Source: Dysidea avara (taxonomy: Eukaryota > Porifera > Demospongiae > Dictyoceratida > Dysideidae). Taken from it: a DNA stretch of 64,000 nucleotides. Below, piece after piece: positions 42,470-53,612 of this stretch. A model generated the notes under the pieces. That model saw nothing but the letters and a program-made list of their open reading frames with translations. It searched no databases and was not told the DNA's origin. The DNA lies in assembly GCF_963678975.1 (NCBI RefSeq), contig NC_089279.1, positions 26,026,004 through 26,090,003 on the forward strand, in the 5' to 3' direction. Position 1 is the first letter of the stretch. Every line of letters begins with the position of its first letter. The position numbers and the translations under genes were made by a program.

Positions 42470-44605
42470 AACACTCTACAAGGTGACTTCTTCTAGATGC
42501 TCTCTCTACAGGGTGAATTGTTTGTAGCTGAACGATCTACAAGGTAACTTCTTCTAGCTGACCTTTTTACAGGGTGAATTGTTTGTAGCTGAATTCAGTA
42601 CAGGTGATTTGTTTGCAGCTGAGCTCTTTACAGAATGGTTTCTTTGTAGCTGAACTCTCTAAAAGGTAACTGATCTTTCTACAGGACAATTTGTTTGTGA
42701 CAGAATTTTATACAGGGTGATTTCTTTGCAGCTGAACTCTCTACATGGTGGTTTCTTTGTAGCTGAACTCTCTACAAGGTAATTTCTTCTGATCTCTCTA
42801 CGGGGAGATTTGTTTGTAGCTGAACTATCGACAAGGTGACTTCTTCTAGCTGATCTCTCTACGGGTGATTTGTTCGTAGCTGAATTCTGTACACAGTGGC
42901 GGATCCAGGATGGGGCATTTGGGGCAAATGCCCCCCCCCCCCTTCAAGAAATTACATACAAGATCGAGATACTCTAATAGAGCAGTCAATTACTCTAATA
43001 AAGCAGTCACAATGTTCATGAGGCAGTGTAGCTTACCTATGAAGCTATAAATAGGATTTTATTTTACATAACAGACGTGATATAGTTGGTAAGGATAACT
43101 AGCTATTATTGTTGTGACCTTTTTTTTTTTTTTTTTGGTCTTCAACTGGTTTTCAGCAAGTTTTTTTGGTCTTCAACTGTTTTTCAGAAAGGTGCCCCCC
43201 CTCTTTCCAAACTCTGGATCCGCCCCTGGTACAGGTGATTTGTTTGCAGCTGAGCTCTTTAAAAAATGGTTTCTTTGTAGCTGAACTCTCTACAAGGTAA
43301 CTTCTTCTAACTGATCTTTCTACAGGGTGATTTGTTTGTAGCTGAACTATCTACAAGGTAATTTCTTCTAGCTGATCTCTCTACAGGGTGATTTGTTCGT
43401 AGCTGAATTCTGTACAGGTGATTTGTTTGCAGCTGAGCTCTTTACAGAATGGTTTCTTTGTAGCTAAACTCTCTACAAGGTAACTTTTCTAGCTGATGTC
43501 TCTACAAGGTGACTAGTTTGTAGCTGAACTCTCTACATGGTGGTTTCTTTGTAACTGAACTTTCTACAAGGTGACTTCTTCTAACTGATCTTTCTACAGG
43601 GTGATTTGTTTGTAGCTGAACTCTCTACAAGGTAACTTCTTCTAGCTGATCTCTCTACAGGGTGATTTGTTTGTAGCTGAGCTATCTACAAGATAGCTTC
43701 TTCTAGCTGATCTCTCTACAGGGTGATTTGTTTGTAGCTGAGCTATCTACAAGATAGCTTCTTCTAGCTGATCTCTCTACAGGGTGATTTGTTTGTAGCT
43801 GAATTATGTATAGGTGATTTATTTGCAGCTGAACTCTTTACAGAATGGTTTCTTTGTAGCTGAACTCTCTACAAGGTAACTTCTTCTAGCTGATGTCTTT
43901 ACAGGGTCACTAGTTTGTAGCTGAATTCTCTACATGGTGGTTTCTTTGTAACTGAACTCTCTACAAGGTAACTTCTTCTAGCTGATCTTTCTACAGGGTG
44001 ATTTGTTTGTAGCTGAACTCTCTACAAGTGATTTGTTTGCAGCTGAGCTCTTTAATGAATGGTTTCTTTGTAGCTGAACTCTATACAAGGTACCTTCTTC
44101 TAGCTGATCTTTCTACAGGGCGATTTGTTTGAAGCTGAACTCTCTACAAGGTAACTTCTTCTAGCTGATGTCTCTACAAGGTCACTAGTTTGTAGCTGAG
44201 CTCTCTACATGGTGGTTTCTTTGTAACTGAACTCTCTACAAGATGACTTCTTCTAGCTGATCTTTCTACAGGGTGATTTGTTTAAAGCTGAACTCTCTAC
44301 AAGGTAACTTCTTCAAGCTAATCTCTCCACAGGGAGATTTGTTTGTAGCTGAATTCTCTGCAAGGTAACTTCTTCTATTGATCTCTCTACAGGGCGATTT
44401 GTTTGTAGCTGAACTCTTTACATGGTGGTTTCTTTTTAGCTGAACTCTACAAGGTGATTTCTTATAGCTGAACTATCTCTTTCCATAGTTGCATGAACTC
44501 CCTACAAGCTAACTTCTTCTAGCTGATCTCTCTACAGGGTGACTTGTGTGTAGCTGATCTCTATACAGATTTCTTGTTTCTAGCTAATCTCTTGAATTCT
44601 CTTCA
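42470..44605. repeat. Right tandem array, ~61-bp unit of two ~30-bp halves
   Basis: Repeats of TAGCTGAACTCTCTACAAGG and TAACTTCTTC alternate with TAGCTGATCTCTCTACAGGG and TGATTTGTTTG. The array spans about 2.1 kb and is interrupted by the MITE at 42894-43228. Open frames are short and not protein-like. Confidence 0.9.
42894..43228. mobile_element. CAGTGGCGGATCCAG MITE in the tandem array, 5-bp TSD GTACA
   Basis: The ends CAGTGGCGGATCCAGG and CTCTGGATCCGCCCCTG are inverted. GTACA lies at 42889-42893 and 43229-43233. Array units without the insertion read CTGAATTCTGTACAGGTGAT (for example near 43405), giving the exact empty site. The interior is the inverse of 8817-9132. Confidence 0.9.
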
Positions 44606-45482
44606 GGGTGACTGCTCTATTAGAGTATCTCGATCTCGCACTTGCTACACCAAGTTGGATTTCGTGTTATAACTCCGTGGCTTTAAGTCTGATTCTTCTA
44701 CACCATTGATGAGCTTTTCTAAGATGATTACTCCATCTGTACAACGATTTTCAAAACATTACCCCAAGCGGTTTATCTGGTAGGCGTGGCAAGCAGTCGT
44801 TTTTTTATTAACTAATCTCGATTGCGTAATTGTTACACACTGTTGGTTTTTTCGTTGTATCTTGCTGGTTTTTAGCTCGATTTCTTTCAAACCACAAAAG
44901 GTGTGAGGTTCAATAGTTAACCTATTCACCCACCGATTTTCAGCTTCTTCCCATACGCGGTTTGAATAATCACTCATAACTCTTTGCCTGTTTATCGTAT
45001 TCCAGCCAAAGGTGGTACCGAGATGCGCCTTTATACCCCCCTTCTGTGTGCCACATTTCAAGGCAATCGGATATGGCGTTCGCGTTTTATAGCAGTTTTT
45101 GTAAGTGTGCGAAAAGAGGAAGAAAAATAAGAAGAAAACAAAAACGAAGAAACTGAGCCAATTTGTGAAGTCGCATATCTCGGGAACGCGTGAAGCTACT
45201 TCGCTCAAATTTGGAATGTGGAGTGCTGAAGTTGGAGGGCATGTACACAACAAATATCGTCTTGTTTCATCAAGGAAGCACAGAGCTACGGAGGTGCGAA
45301 AATTGCGTTTTCTTTCTTCCTGTCAATATACTCATGGGTGTTACGCGCCGGCTTCTTGGGCCGCACGACACACTACCGTGTGTCTTGATGTACTCTTGGT
45401 ATGGTTTACAATTAATACAGTATGTAGCAGTCCAGAGACAAATATAATAGTCAGACACTGGACATTTGCTATACAAATAGCA

Positions 45483-46558
45483 GGGTAGCTAAGTAGAATT
45501 CTAGGAAAACAGGAACAGGACGGGAACGGAAAGCGGAAATGGGATTGGAAAGCAGAAAATTCCTGATAAAGGTCATCATGCCATTATAAAGGTTGGATTT
45601 TATAGCACAATGCTTCTTTGCAGCATTGTTGAATTCTTCTGCTAAATGATTGAAACACTCTAATAGAGCAGTCAGCTGTAGTAAAAATACTCTAATAGAG
45701 TAGTCAAAAAATGTTTTGTTACCGGTACCCACATTGATGGCCTGTGAATTGATGGGCTATAGCTGTCATAGATTAGGCATTTAGACTAGCTAAGTCATCA
45801 ACATTGAAAGTTAGCTATACTCCCATGAAACCATAAAATTTATACCAATACTTATAGCATAGAATTATAAGTTTACAAAAGGATTCTAATTAACTGACAG
45901 TACCTGCATATAGATGAGAGAAGTTGTACCTGCAACCTCAGGAAAATGTCACATGATGGGCATGTGGCAGCAGAATGCATGGCTCCAATGAGGAGACTAA
46001 GGACTATATGAGCAGTCATGCATGGGGCTCTTGGAGCCACTTTAGCTTGACAGGCATACCAGTGCTGCATACATACTCCAATCATATGACTTCTTATCTG
46101 GAAGCAGTATATAGGTGCAGTTTTCGAAGCCTATAATAGGCACTTCCAGTTAACTAGAGTACTTTGTGAATCTCAGTTTTCATATCAGTATTATTTTAAT
46201 GTTTAATAATAGTTGAATATTTTAAAATTTTATGGTTTCAAAGTAGTAGCTAGCTTTCAATGTTGATGACTTAGCTAGTCTATATACCTAATCTATGACA
46301 GCTATAGCACATCAATTCACAGGCCGTCAATGTGGGTCCCTGGTGGGATAGTTTACAAAACATTTTTTGACTGTTCTATTAGAGTATTTTAATGCAACTG
46401 ATTAGTGTTTCGATTGTTTTAGTGAAAGGATTCAAACAATGCCACAAAGAGACATTGTGCTGTAAAATTCGACCTGTCCAACCTGTATGATTTGACCTTT
46501 ATCAGGCGTTTTCCGTGAGTCATTTCCGTTCCCGTTTACCTCGAATTCTACTTACCCC
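45483..46558. mobile_element. 1076-bp element with ~350-bp inverted arms, 8-bp TSD AAATAGCA
   Basis: The ends GGGTAGCTAAGTAGAATTC and GAATTCTACTTACCCC are inverted, flanked by AAATAGCA at 45475-45482 and 46559-46566. The arms share, for example, TTTTTTGACT(A/G)(C/T)TCTATTAGAG, CATTGATG/CATCAATG-type segments and ATTTCCGTTCCCGTT. The spacer of about 370 bp has no ORF of note. The superfamily is not assigned. Confidence 0.75.
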
Positions 46559-46566
46559 AAATAGCA

Positions 46567-47179
46567 TAAATGTCAGACCATAATGTCCTAGCCATCAAAG
46601 GAGCCTAAAGAATATCTGTCCTTTGGTTGTTAGAAGATCTACATTGTTACATCCCAAGGGGGGTGACCATGAATGTACTTGGCCAATTAGCACCAGCCAT
46701 ATAACCCACAACACAGTGACCATGCACTGTTTCCATATACAAGCTATGCCAATTCACTGTTAAAAATCATGTTTACAGCTAAAGTATCCTGCCATGCTCT
46801 ACCATGTCCATTCAAAACTACAAATGGTAGGACACTATGGTGGGTCAACTACAAAACATTATATTTGTCACTGTTAGAGAGAGACAGAGTAGATAGTGAT
46901 CTCATGTTTAACTCTCCACTGTGACATATATAAATTTGTATATACAGAAAAGTGAGAAATGCGATATATGCATTGGAGTGCCGTACTTAAATTTTTCAGT
47001 TTTCATAAAATGTATCAACCATGCAATATATGTTACACATTATTTTTATACATACAAAAATGACTCCAGTTAGTCTATATTTACTTTATATAGCTACATT
47101 AACTGTATGTATGTATGTACAATACTTGGGGAACACACTGGTTGAACATTTAGAATTTGAATGGCTACCGGGTGGTCAA
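46567..47179. other. Intergenic stretch
   Basis: Nothing was recognised between the element at 45483 and the 3' end of the glycosyltransferase gene. Confidence 0.4.
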
Positions 47180-48441
47180 CTATTGGATGATTGACAGGAG
47201 CCATTCATTAGCAGTCTTACTGTTCTGTAAAGTTGCGTTCCAGTTATCCCGCAGCTTCCAGGTGTTGTCTTTAGTCATTTGGATTTTTTTATTATTCCCG
47301 GACTTGTGGAAATAAGGATGCCATACATAGGTGATTTCCTTTAAATCATCAGTGCAGTGACGACAAATCACACTATTTGGCAGCAGTGTAACTTGCAGTG
47401 ATACAGGGTTACTAGTGATTCCTTGATAATATTGATATGCCTCAGTATTTAACGGCTTAAACTTTATCTCCATATAATAGAATACATAATTCACAGCCAG
47501 CTGATCATCAGTAGTCTCAGTCTTTATCTTCATCATACGCCAGAAATACTCTGCATATCAAAAAAGCATTAACTACACATTATTTCTGTTATTGCAGTAC
47601 TAGAAATGACATTGGTCATTTCATAACTAATTATAGTTTTTGGCTATATAATCAGAGGATTAGATCCTGTAAAAATTTTAAGTAACAGATAGCCAATCTA
47701 CCTTCAAAAAATGTAGGCTGATTTTTGTTTCTCGTTTCTAGTACTGCATAGCATAGTACAGCTAGGTGGTGTATATATCGTGTATGTAGGCTTACCTGTG
47801 GCAGGGGTGGCTTTAAATAAAGCTACACCCATACACAATGATGTGTTCCACATTCTATGCAAAGTACCTGGATAGAAACCAGTTGATGCTATGATATCAC
47901 TGTTGTCAAAGTAGTCTAGCAGTGACTGTATATCCTTCAGAATCAAGGCATCACTGTCCATAATTAACACATTGTATTTCCAGCTGTTTAGTAATCTGAT
48001 CACTGTCAACCTTGTTATCCATACAGCAGAAAAATGTCTAGATCTAAAATCAGGTTGCATAATGGAATATCGTGGAATATAAACTGACTGAAAACCTTTA
48101 TTTGTTAATGTTTGATGGGTAGCAATATCAAGTGACATTACCAAGAGATTCTTTACTGGTAAAGATGCTTGTAAAACAGCATAAACAAGCCAGTTGGCTA
48201 GTGCACCCAGGTATTTTTCACTACATACTACAAGTGTAATTTGTGGTCCTGACAGCCGAGTTGCTTGTCGAAGATCTCGCACCCAACTGGAGTTAGCTGT
48301 CACGGGCAGAGTATGTGAAGGAAATATAGTTAACCAGTCGGCACCTTGATTAGCTATCACTGATGGAATGTTTGCAATTGAATTTTCAATTGGACTCATT
48401 TGTAAAGCTGTAGTCGAGGCTTCATCTTGGCTCATCACCAC
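47180..48441 (-). CDS. Nucleotide-diphospho-sugar glycosyltransferase (DxD), last two exons
   Basis: Exon 48441-47796 ends phase 1 at ACAG|GTAAG. Exon 47550-47180 begins after TTTTTTGATATGCAG in the matching phase and ends with TAG. The intron is 245 bp. Together they encode 338 residues. Visible features are LVVCSEKYLGALANWLVYAV at the nucleotide-binding end, QSVYIPRYS, RLLNSWKYNVLIMDSDALIL with the DxD-type DSD (about residues 162-164 of the visible part), then LHRMWNTSLCMGVALFKATP and a conserved-looking EYFWRMMKIKTETTDDQLAV in exon 2. This fits the Nucleotid_trans/GT77-like family, Golgi type II enzymes using Mn-bound nucleotide sugars. The signal-anchor exon is missing: an acceptor (CATTCACAG) precedes the first visible exon, and I could not find the upstream exon. 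Confidence 0.8.
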
Positions 48442-48852
48442 CTGTGAATGAACAAGCAGTGCATGATAATCCATCAGCTAGATCTGGAGTTTTTAGCTTT
48501 ATATAATACACAATAATGATGTCGCACTATTTTCTGTTACTAGCTTGATTTTTGTTTATGCAAATGAAAGTTTCTTATTGCGATACATATACAAACAATT
48601 ATATATAATGGTACAATTTCAAATTATAGGGTAAAAATAATTATAAAAATATAAAAGGACGGGAATAGACATCATTAAAAACAAAAGAAACAAGAGTCAA
48701 CCAAGTCAGCATGTTACACTGTTACAGAACTGCAATTGAGCATGTCAAAACCTGTCTATCACACACATATGCACATGCCCGCACACATACTATTCACAAA
48801 TGACGTTTCTTATTAAATATACCTAACAGATAACTTGCATTATTATTATAAG
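48442..48852. other. Probable upstream intron of the glycosyltransferase gene
   Basis: AT-rich sequence without recognisable exons lies on the 5' side of the visible gene. Confidence 0.35.
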
Positions 48853-48930
48853 TACTAGTGGTACCCGCGCAAAATGCGCGTGATACTAAGACTATTGTTA
48901 TGTCCTATTGTGTGAATTTGTACATTACTA
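48853..48930 (-). mobile_element. Helitron-like 3' end
   Basis: On the minus strand a GC-rich hairpin CGCGCATTTTGCGCG is followed after ten bases by CTAG and then T, as at Helitron 3' ends (stem-loop, about ten bases, CTRR, insertion before T). No 5' TC end was found to the right, so the element length is unknown. Confidence 0.45.
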
Positions 48931-50654
48931 ATGATCAAGGGTAATCACATCATTACATACCAACAAAGACATGATTACGCTAGCTACTGATGTGCATGCA
49001 TAATTTCCTCAATTATGTGTGGCACTAACATCTAGTTATAATGTTGGTGGAGTTAGGGAATTTCTGCACATCCGTGCAGTACTCATGCAGAACACAGTTC
49101 TCATGAAGGTGGTGTATCAAGATGTGTCCCAATACAACCATGCACATACATGAAAAAGATTAGTTTTGAGCAGTAGGGATGTACTCAACTTCATTTTGAT
49201 GATGTTGCATGAACTAACATAAAGTGTATGAGTGTGGTATGAGGATCAATTTACCAATAGTTGATGCATCACCACAACGAGCTATGTTCTAATTCAACTT
49301 GCTTTTGTCGCATACATTTTGTATATTTACGTAGTCAATTTGAGTAACTGAATTGTAGCTCCATTTCTACATCCTAGTCATGGTACTATGTTTACTTATT
49401 GCACGACAAAGTGTGCATGCATTACAGTATTGAGTATGGGTATTCAAGTTTATCAGCTGTACTGAGCAAGGTCAACACAACCGTGTGGACTTGGATAGAG
49501 AAGAGTTGTATTTTGTTGCTTTCCGAATCAAGGTGCATTACCAAGATGAATCCTTCATATGAAGAGTGGTTAATCTAGAGAGATTGACTGATTGAAAATT
49601 GATTGTTCGTAGAGAGGTTGTGTGTGTTCTATTAGGGTAGATATCGCGATTAGGGTAGTTCAAGGGAGATAAAGTAATAGAGCTTCTAGAAGTTTCAGCT
49701 CTCCCTGTGGAGTTACCAAGGAGCGAAAATGTGTCTGTGTCTCCCTGCACATTGAAGACTGCAACAGCAACTTCATGATATGTGACCAGATTTGCAAAAA
49801 GGTCTTCCACACACATCCAATTCTATGAACTCAGAAGACCATAACTCAGCACTCAAGAAACACATTAACCTGAAACTTTATCCATCCACTAAGCTATGTT
49901 GATGCTCACTTTAGACTAAATTTCAAGTCAATAGCCTTTTCCACTCAAAAGTTATGAGTCATCAAAGTTGATAAATCAGATGTGTGCGGAAGACTCCTTT
50001 TCGCAAATACGGTCACATATTGTCCACGATTCGTAGCCTGGTAAGGTAGATGTATGTACAATTAGAGTAGTTGAACGTAATCTTCCGTTCTTCCTCTCTC
50101 ATAATGGCGAATCTTCCTGTTAGGCAGCCTGATTGGAGTGATCATAGCTCGTTAAATTGCCACACCCATTACGACTGTTTCCTTCTCCCTTGCAGTGGTG
50201 TTGCTGGTAATCCTCCTTAATAAGTCTATCTGTAGTCACTGATCTGCTTGTATTCGTGTCGCAGTCGGCAAATACTTCATCCAGTGCACAGTGATGTGGG
50301 CCTCAGGACGTCCATCCTTGTAGTGGACAGCACAGCAGGGTGCAGAGTGTGTATTCCCGGTGAGTCTTCCCTCTGTAGACTGTCAAGTAGCCTGATCATA
50401 GCTCATAGACTTGCCACACCCACTACGAAACTCTCCTTTTATACTGGTGGGTGTGATACAAAAAATCTTTATTAGTGGCCGGATGATAGCATACACACCA
50501 GATCACATGATCAAATTTGCTGATGTGATTGGTTAAATCATGAAAAAGTGATTGATCCTATTTCATTGTAAGCTTTTAGACCAATACGTCATCTGATTTT
50601 CTATTGGCAACGCGTGTATACTGGAACGCCGTACACGCGTATCGTAAACTTATA
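48931..50654. other. Stretch without a supported gene, possibly Helitron body
   Basis: Two similar segments, CCTGATTGGAGTGATCATAG...CCACACCCATTACGA and CCTGATCATAGCTCATAG...CCACACCCACTACGA, lie at about 50130 and 50390. An open minus frame at 49538-49816 has no recognisable domain. Confidence 0.35.
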
Positions 50655-51115
50655 ATGGCCATTGACAGTGAGAAGTATCTCGCAACCAAGGTTAGCACGT
50701 AATGACAGACACGAAAGCCACCTTATGACACATTGTTTTGGATGGGTAGTTGGTCTAGCGAGTTTGAAGCTAATCGGGGGAAAAACCAGGGAGGAGTTTT
50801 TGTTTAAAAATTTTACTGCCTCGATTTTCCGTTTCTATTTCTGTGGTCCACAGGGGGAGAGAAACGTCTGGTGTAAGCTGGGATGGGGAAGACTGGTAAC
50901 ATAATAAAGGTCTCCAGAAAGTTTTGGACACATTCGTGTCTTCTTCGGGTAGCTACGGTGGTTTAAAGGATATTTCCCGTAGTTCAACGAATCGCCACCA
51001 ATCCCGGATCAAAAGATGCGCCTCAAATTTTAGAATTGAATGGTACCGATCCTATTGGAATCCGACCAAGAACGACGGGGCAGTGCCGGAAAAGAGTTAT
51101 AGAATTATTATATAG
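50655..51115 (+). CDS. Tentative small two-exon gene
   Basis: ATGGCCATTGACAGTGAGAA (MAIDSEKYLATK) runs to an AAG|GTTAGC donor at about 50691. A possible second exon after GTCTCCAG (about 50924) reads in phase 0: VLDTFVSSSGSYGGLKDISR, then a basic, Arg/Ser-rich stretch, then a stop at 51113-51115. No homology was recognised and the acceptor lacks a good pyrimidine tract. It could be chance. Confidence 0.25.
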
Positions 51116-51219
51116 ATAATATTAGAGGCGCTTAAAGTGATAATAAGCTACGTACACCTCACGTGTAATTCGTGTTAGAAAATAATTGAAGAACTGTGCA
51201 GCTGCAGAGAGTTAACTTA

Positions 51220-51411
51220 TGTCTCAGTCTCACTACCAGAAAACTCTGTCAGAATTAATTCGTAGTCGTGGTAGACCTATTTCAAAGAGTCCAGTTAGTG
51301 AAGGAGCTTCTAGCAGTTCCCAGAGGAGGTAGCTTTGTTCTAGCCCTGGCTCTAGACCTAATAACGAACCTTTGATGGAGGAAGCTGAATCAGAGCAGTC
51401 CCACTTCCCAT
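51220..51411 (+). pseudogene. Short Ser/Arg-rich frame broken by TAG
   Basis: It starts MSQSHYQKTLSELIRSRGR and runs to SSSSQRR, then a TAG at about 51331, then the same frame continues to LMEEAESEQSHFP and TAA. The continuity across the stop suggests a decayed or misread coding exon. The product is unknown. Confidence 0.3.
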
Positions 51412-51606
51412 AAGACTATGGATCTGCAAACTAATGCAGAATGTAGCTAAATACTCAGGGGGGAAGACGTTAATTTATTAATTCATCCCACATACAAGTA
51501 ATTTATAACTTCTAGGGGGTATATTTAACAACATGAAATTAGTTCACGTAACAGCCCCTTATTAATTGTGTTTTGTGATGTCATCAGTCCTATCACATCA
51601 TTAACA

Positions 51607-52876
51607 TGGTGCCATCACAGATTTGACTTTTGGTGACCTCTATGGCCACTTTTGCACAGAAAATCAACCATTTCTGTCTTGAGGAAATTTCATGATTGAA
51701 GTGTTAAAACATGGTACCAAAGTAAAGGTCTTGTACACAGTCAAAAATAAGTAGCTAGTGAATACTGTGGCAAATAGTGAATGTCACTGGAAATTCTTAG
51801 TGACAGTCACTAAAAATGTACAGTATTGGCCATAGTATTCACTACTTCTTTTTAACTGAAAACAACTTTGTTTTTAATTGAAGTTAATGCGTAGTTCCAT
51901 TTTAGGCCAACATAATAAGATTCCTTGTTTCCCGTCACTTTGAAACCAATCAACTAGTGAGGGCGGGCGGTTATTATTATTAATAACTAAAATTTTATTA
52001 TTTTGTACTTTTAATTAACAACTACTGTCAAACCTTAAAATGATACTTACAAAAAACTGCGGTAAAACACAAGTTAGTTTATCTACAATACAATACAATA
52101 CACTGAAAAGTAATAATTTACAGCCAGTTTCAAATACATCTCTATAACATACCTTACATCTCCAGAGCGTCTATCTTGTTCCCTACAAACGTTTTTAGTA
52201 ACCTCGCTCTCTTTAATTCCTCTGTTACTTCAATATGGTATTGTCCAGCCTTTATACAAGAAAAGAACTCACTGAATGTCACGTTTTCTTCGTGGAAATC
52301 CACAATAGTCCATGGAACTATCACCCTTCCTAATACAATTGTAACTTGCACGCTTATGTACATTTGTACAGTTTCTTGTGTAAACAATAATAGTCTTACT
52401 AAACGACATAGCCACGTGGCAAATAATATTCTCGAACATATAGCAGAAATCACCGTAAGAACACAGAAATATTTCGTATTTCTAAATACTAATTACAATA
52501 ATAATTACCAATGCGGAAAGCAAAGTGGTATGCGGGCGGGTGATGGGAAACAAGGAATTAATAAATGCTGGCCTTAAAGTTATGAATGGTTTTAGTAGCT
52601 ATAAAATTATTTGAGTTTATCTGCCCTTAGGGTATAAATTATACCCATGGGGAGGTAAATTATCTCAAAATTCATGGGTAATATAAATGATCATAACTTT
52701 GGAATGATATCACCTATGAACTTCAAATAAAAACTAAGTTGTCTAGTTCAACAAGATCTATATTTTGGTACCACGTTTTAACAAGTTAATTAATGCCTTA
52801 GGGAGATTAAGACAGAAATCATCAAATTTCTGGGCGAAAATGACCATAAAGTTTGCCAAAGGTCAAATCTGCGATG
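51607..52876. mobile_element. Decayed foldback element (~340-bp arms) enclosing an ORF
   Basis: The left arm (51607-51943) and right arm (52536-52876) are inverted: GGTGCCATCACAGATTTGAC with its inverse near 52860, GTTTTAACA-GGTACCAAA with its inverse near 52775, and ATTCCTTGTTTCCC with GGGAAACAAGGAAT. The left arm contains a small extra palindromic insert at about 51753-51865. No target duplication was identified. Confidence 0.6.
52154..52480 (-). CDS. Unrecognised ORF inside the foldback element
   Basis: About 105 codons read on the minus strand: a hydrophobic start (VLTVISAICSRILFATWLCR), then VTIVLGRVIVPWTIVDFHEE, FFSCIKAGQYHIEVTEEL, and a basic end before TAG. A possible acceptor lies at about 52484. 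It looks more protein-like than its antisense frame, but I recognise no family. It may be a transposon or captured gene fragment. Confidence 0.3.
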   Translation of the reverse strand, partial: NTKYFCVLTVISAICSRILFATWLCRLVRLLLFTQETVQMYISVQVTIVLGRVIVPWTIVDFHEENVTFSEFFSCIKAGQYHIEVTEELKRARLLKTFVGNKIDALEM

Positions 52877-53612
52877 GCACTATATCAAAAATTTATGCCA
52901 TGAGGAGTACTACTTATGTGGAAATCTTCATGCTTTTATGAAAAGTGTACAATTTTTGTGTTGTGCCACTGCAGGCTAACAATGAAGTGATGTGATGGCT
53001 ATATAATGGTGATGTGAGGAATCATTGATAAATGATGCAGAAAGTGTACATACAAAAAAACCCAAAATAAATAAATGGCACTTGGACACATACCACCAAA
53101 CAGGATCACAAAAGGGACTTGCATGGGCATGGCAAGGAAGGTGTGCTTACAGAAATAAACCATCTACAAAGTACAGTTAATGAGAATAATAATTTGACAA
53201 TCACATGTACAATATAATTAACAAGGGGTAAGTAACTTGGCTGAGTCCACCCACTCTTTACATGATCTAGCAAAGAAAATTCTCTGAGAGGATGAAATAC
53301 TATTACAATAATGTAAAACCTGAACACACCAGCAGGGCTTAGTGCTTAGCACGTACTCTACATATAGCCGCACCAGCATGTGATAACTAAACTGAACGTT
53401 AACTGGTGTTAATTACGTAATTATATACAATCCATTTTCATGGGTATTGCGAGACAGTACCAATTATGGGTTCATTATTTACACCTGCAGATTTGGGAAA
53501 TGTCACCTTGCAAAATGGTAATTATGAGTCAACCACATAGCCGGTTGGATGATAATTTACAAGTGTAAATTTTTTATCATTTAATGGGAACAGTTTTGCC
53601 AATAGACTGCTT
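52877..53612. other. Intergenic stretch
   Basis: No gene or element end was recognised. Confidence 0.4.

Larger units (their letters stand above)
40452..45373. mobile_element. ~4.9-kb Foldback-like element with long inverted arms built partly of tandem repeats
   Basis: The outer ends CGTGTGTCGTGCGGCTCAAG (left) and GCTTCTTGGGCCGCACGACA (right) are inverted. About 780 bp of each arm corresponds (AATCCGATCGCCTTGAAATT with its inverse near 45065; GTAAACCGCTTCATGG-like motifs with their inverse near 44770; the CTCTAATAGA module at 41210 and at 44615). Inside these are oppositely oriented tandem arrays (41410-41770 and 42470-44605), and a middle of about 700 bp with other small elements. Long arms with internal tandem repeats resemble Drosophila Foldback and sea-urchin TU elements; kinship is inference. 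No transposase was found. Confidence 0.65.

Noticed and set aside
42470..44605. The tandem array as a coding repeat protein
   Set aside because: The 61-bp unit is not a multiple of three and frames are broken throughout.
44759..45253. 164-codon minus frame and overlapping plus frames
   Set aside because: They lie in the right arm of the same element, with low-complexity Phe/Lys-rich stretches and no domain.
52176..52577. 133-codon plus frame
   Set aside because: It is antisense to a more protein-like minus frame, and its C-terminal part runs into the inverted arm.
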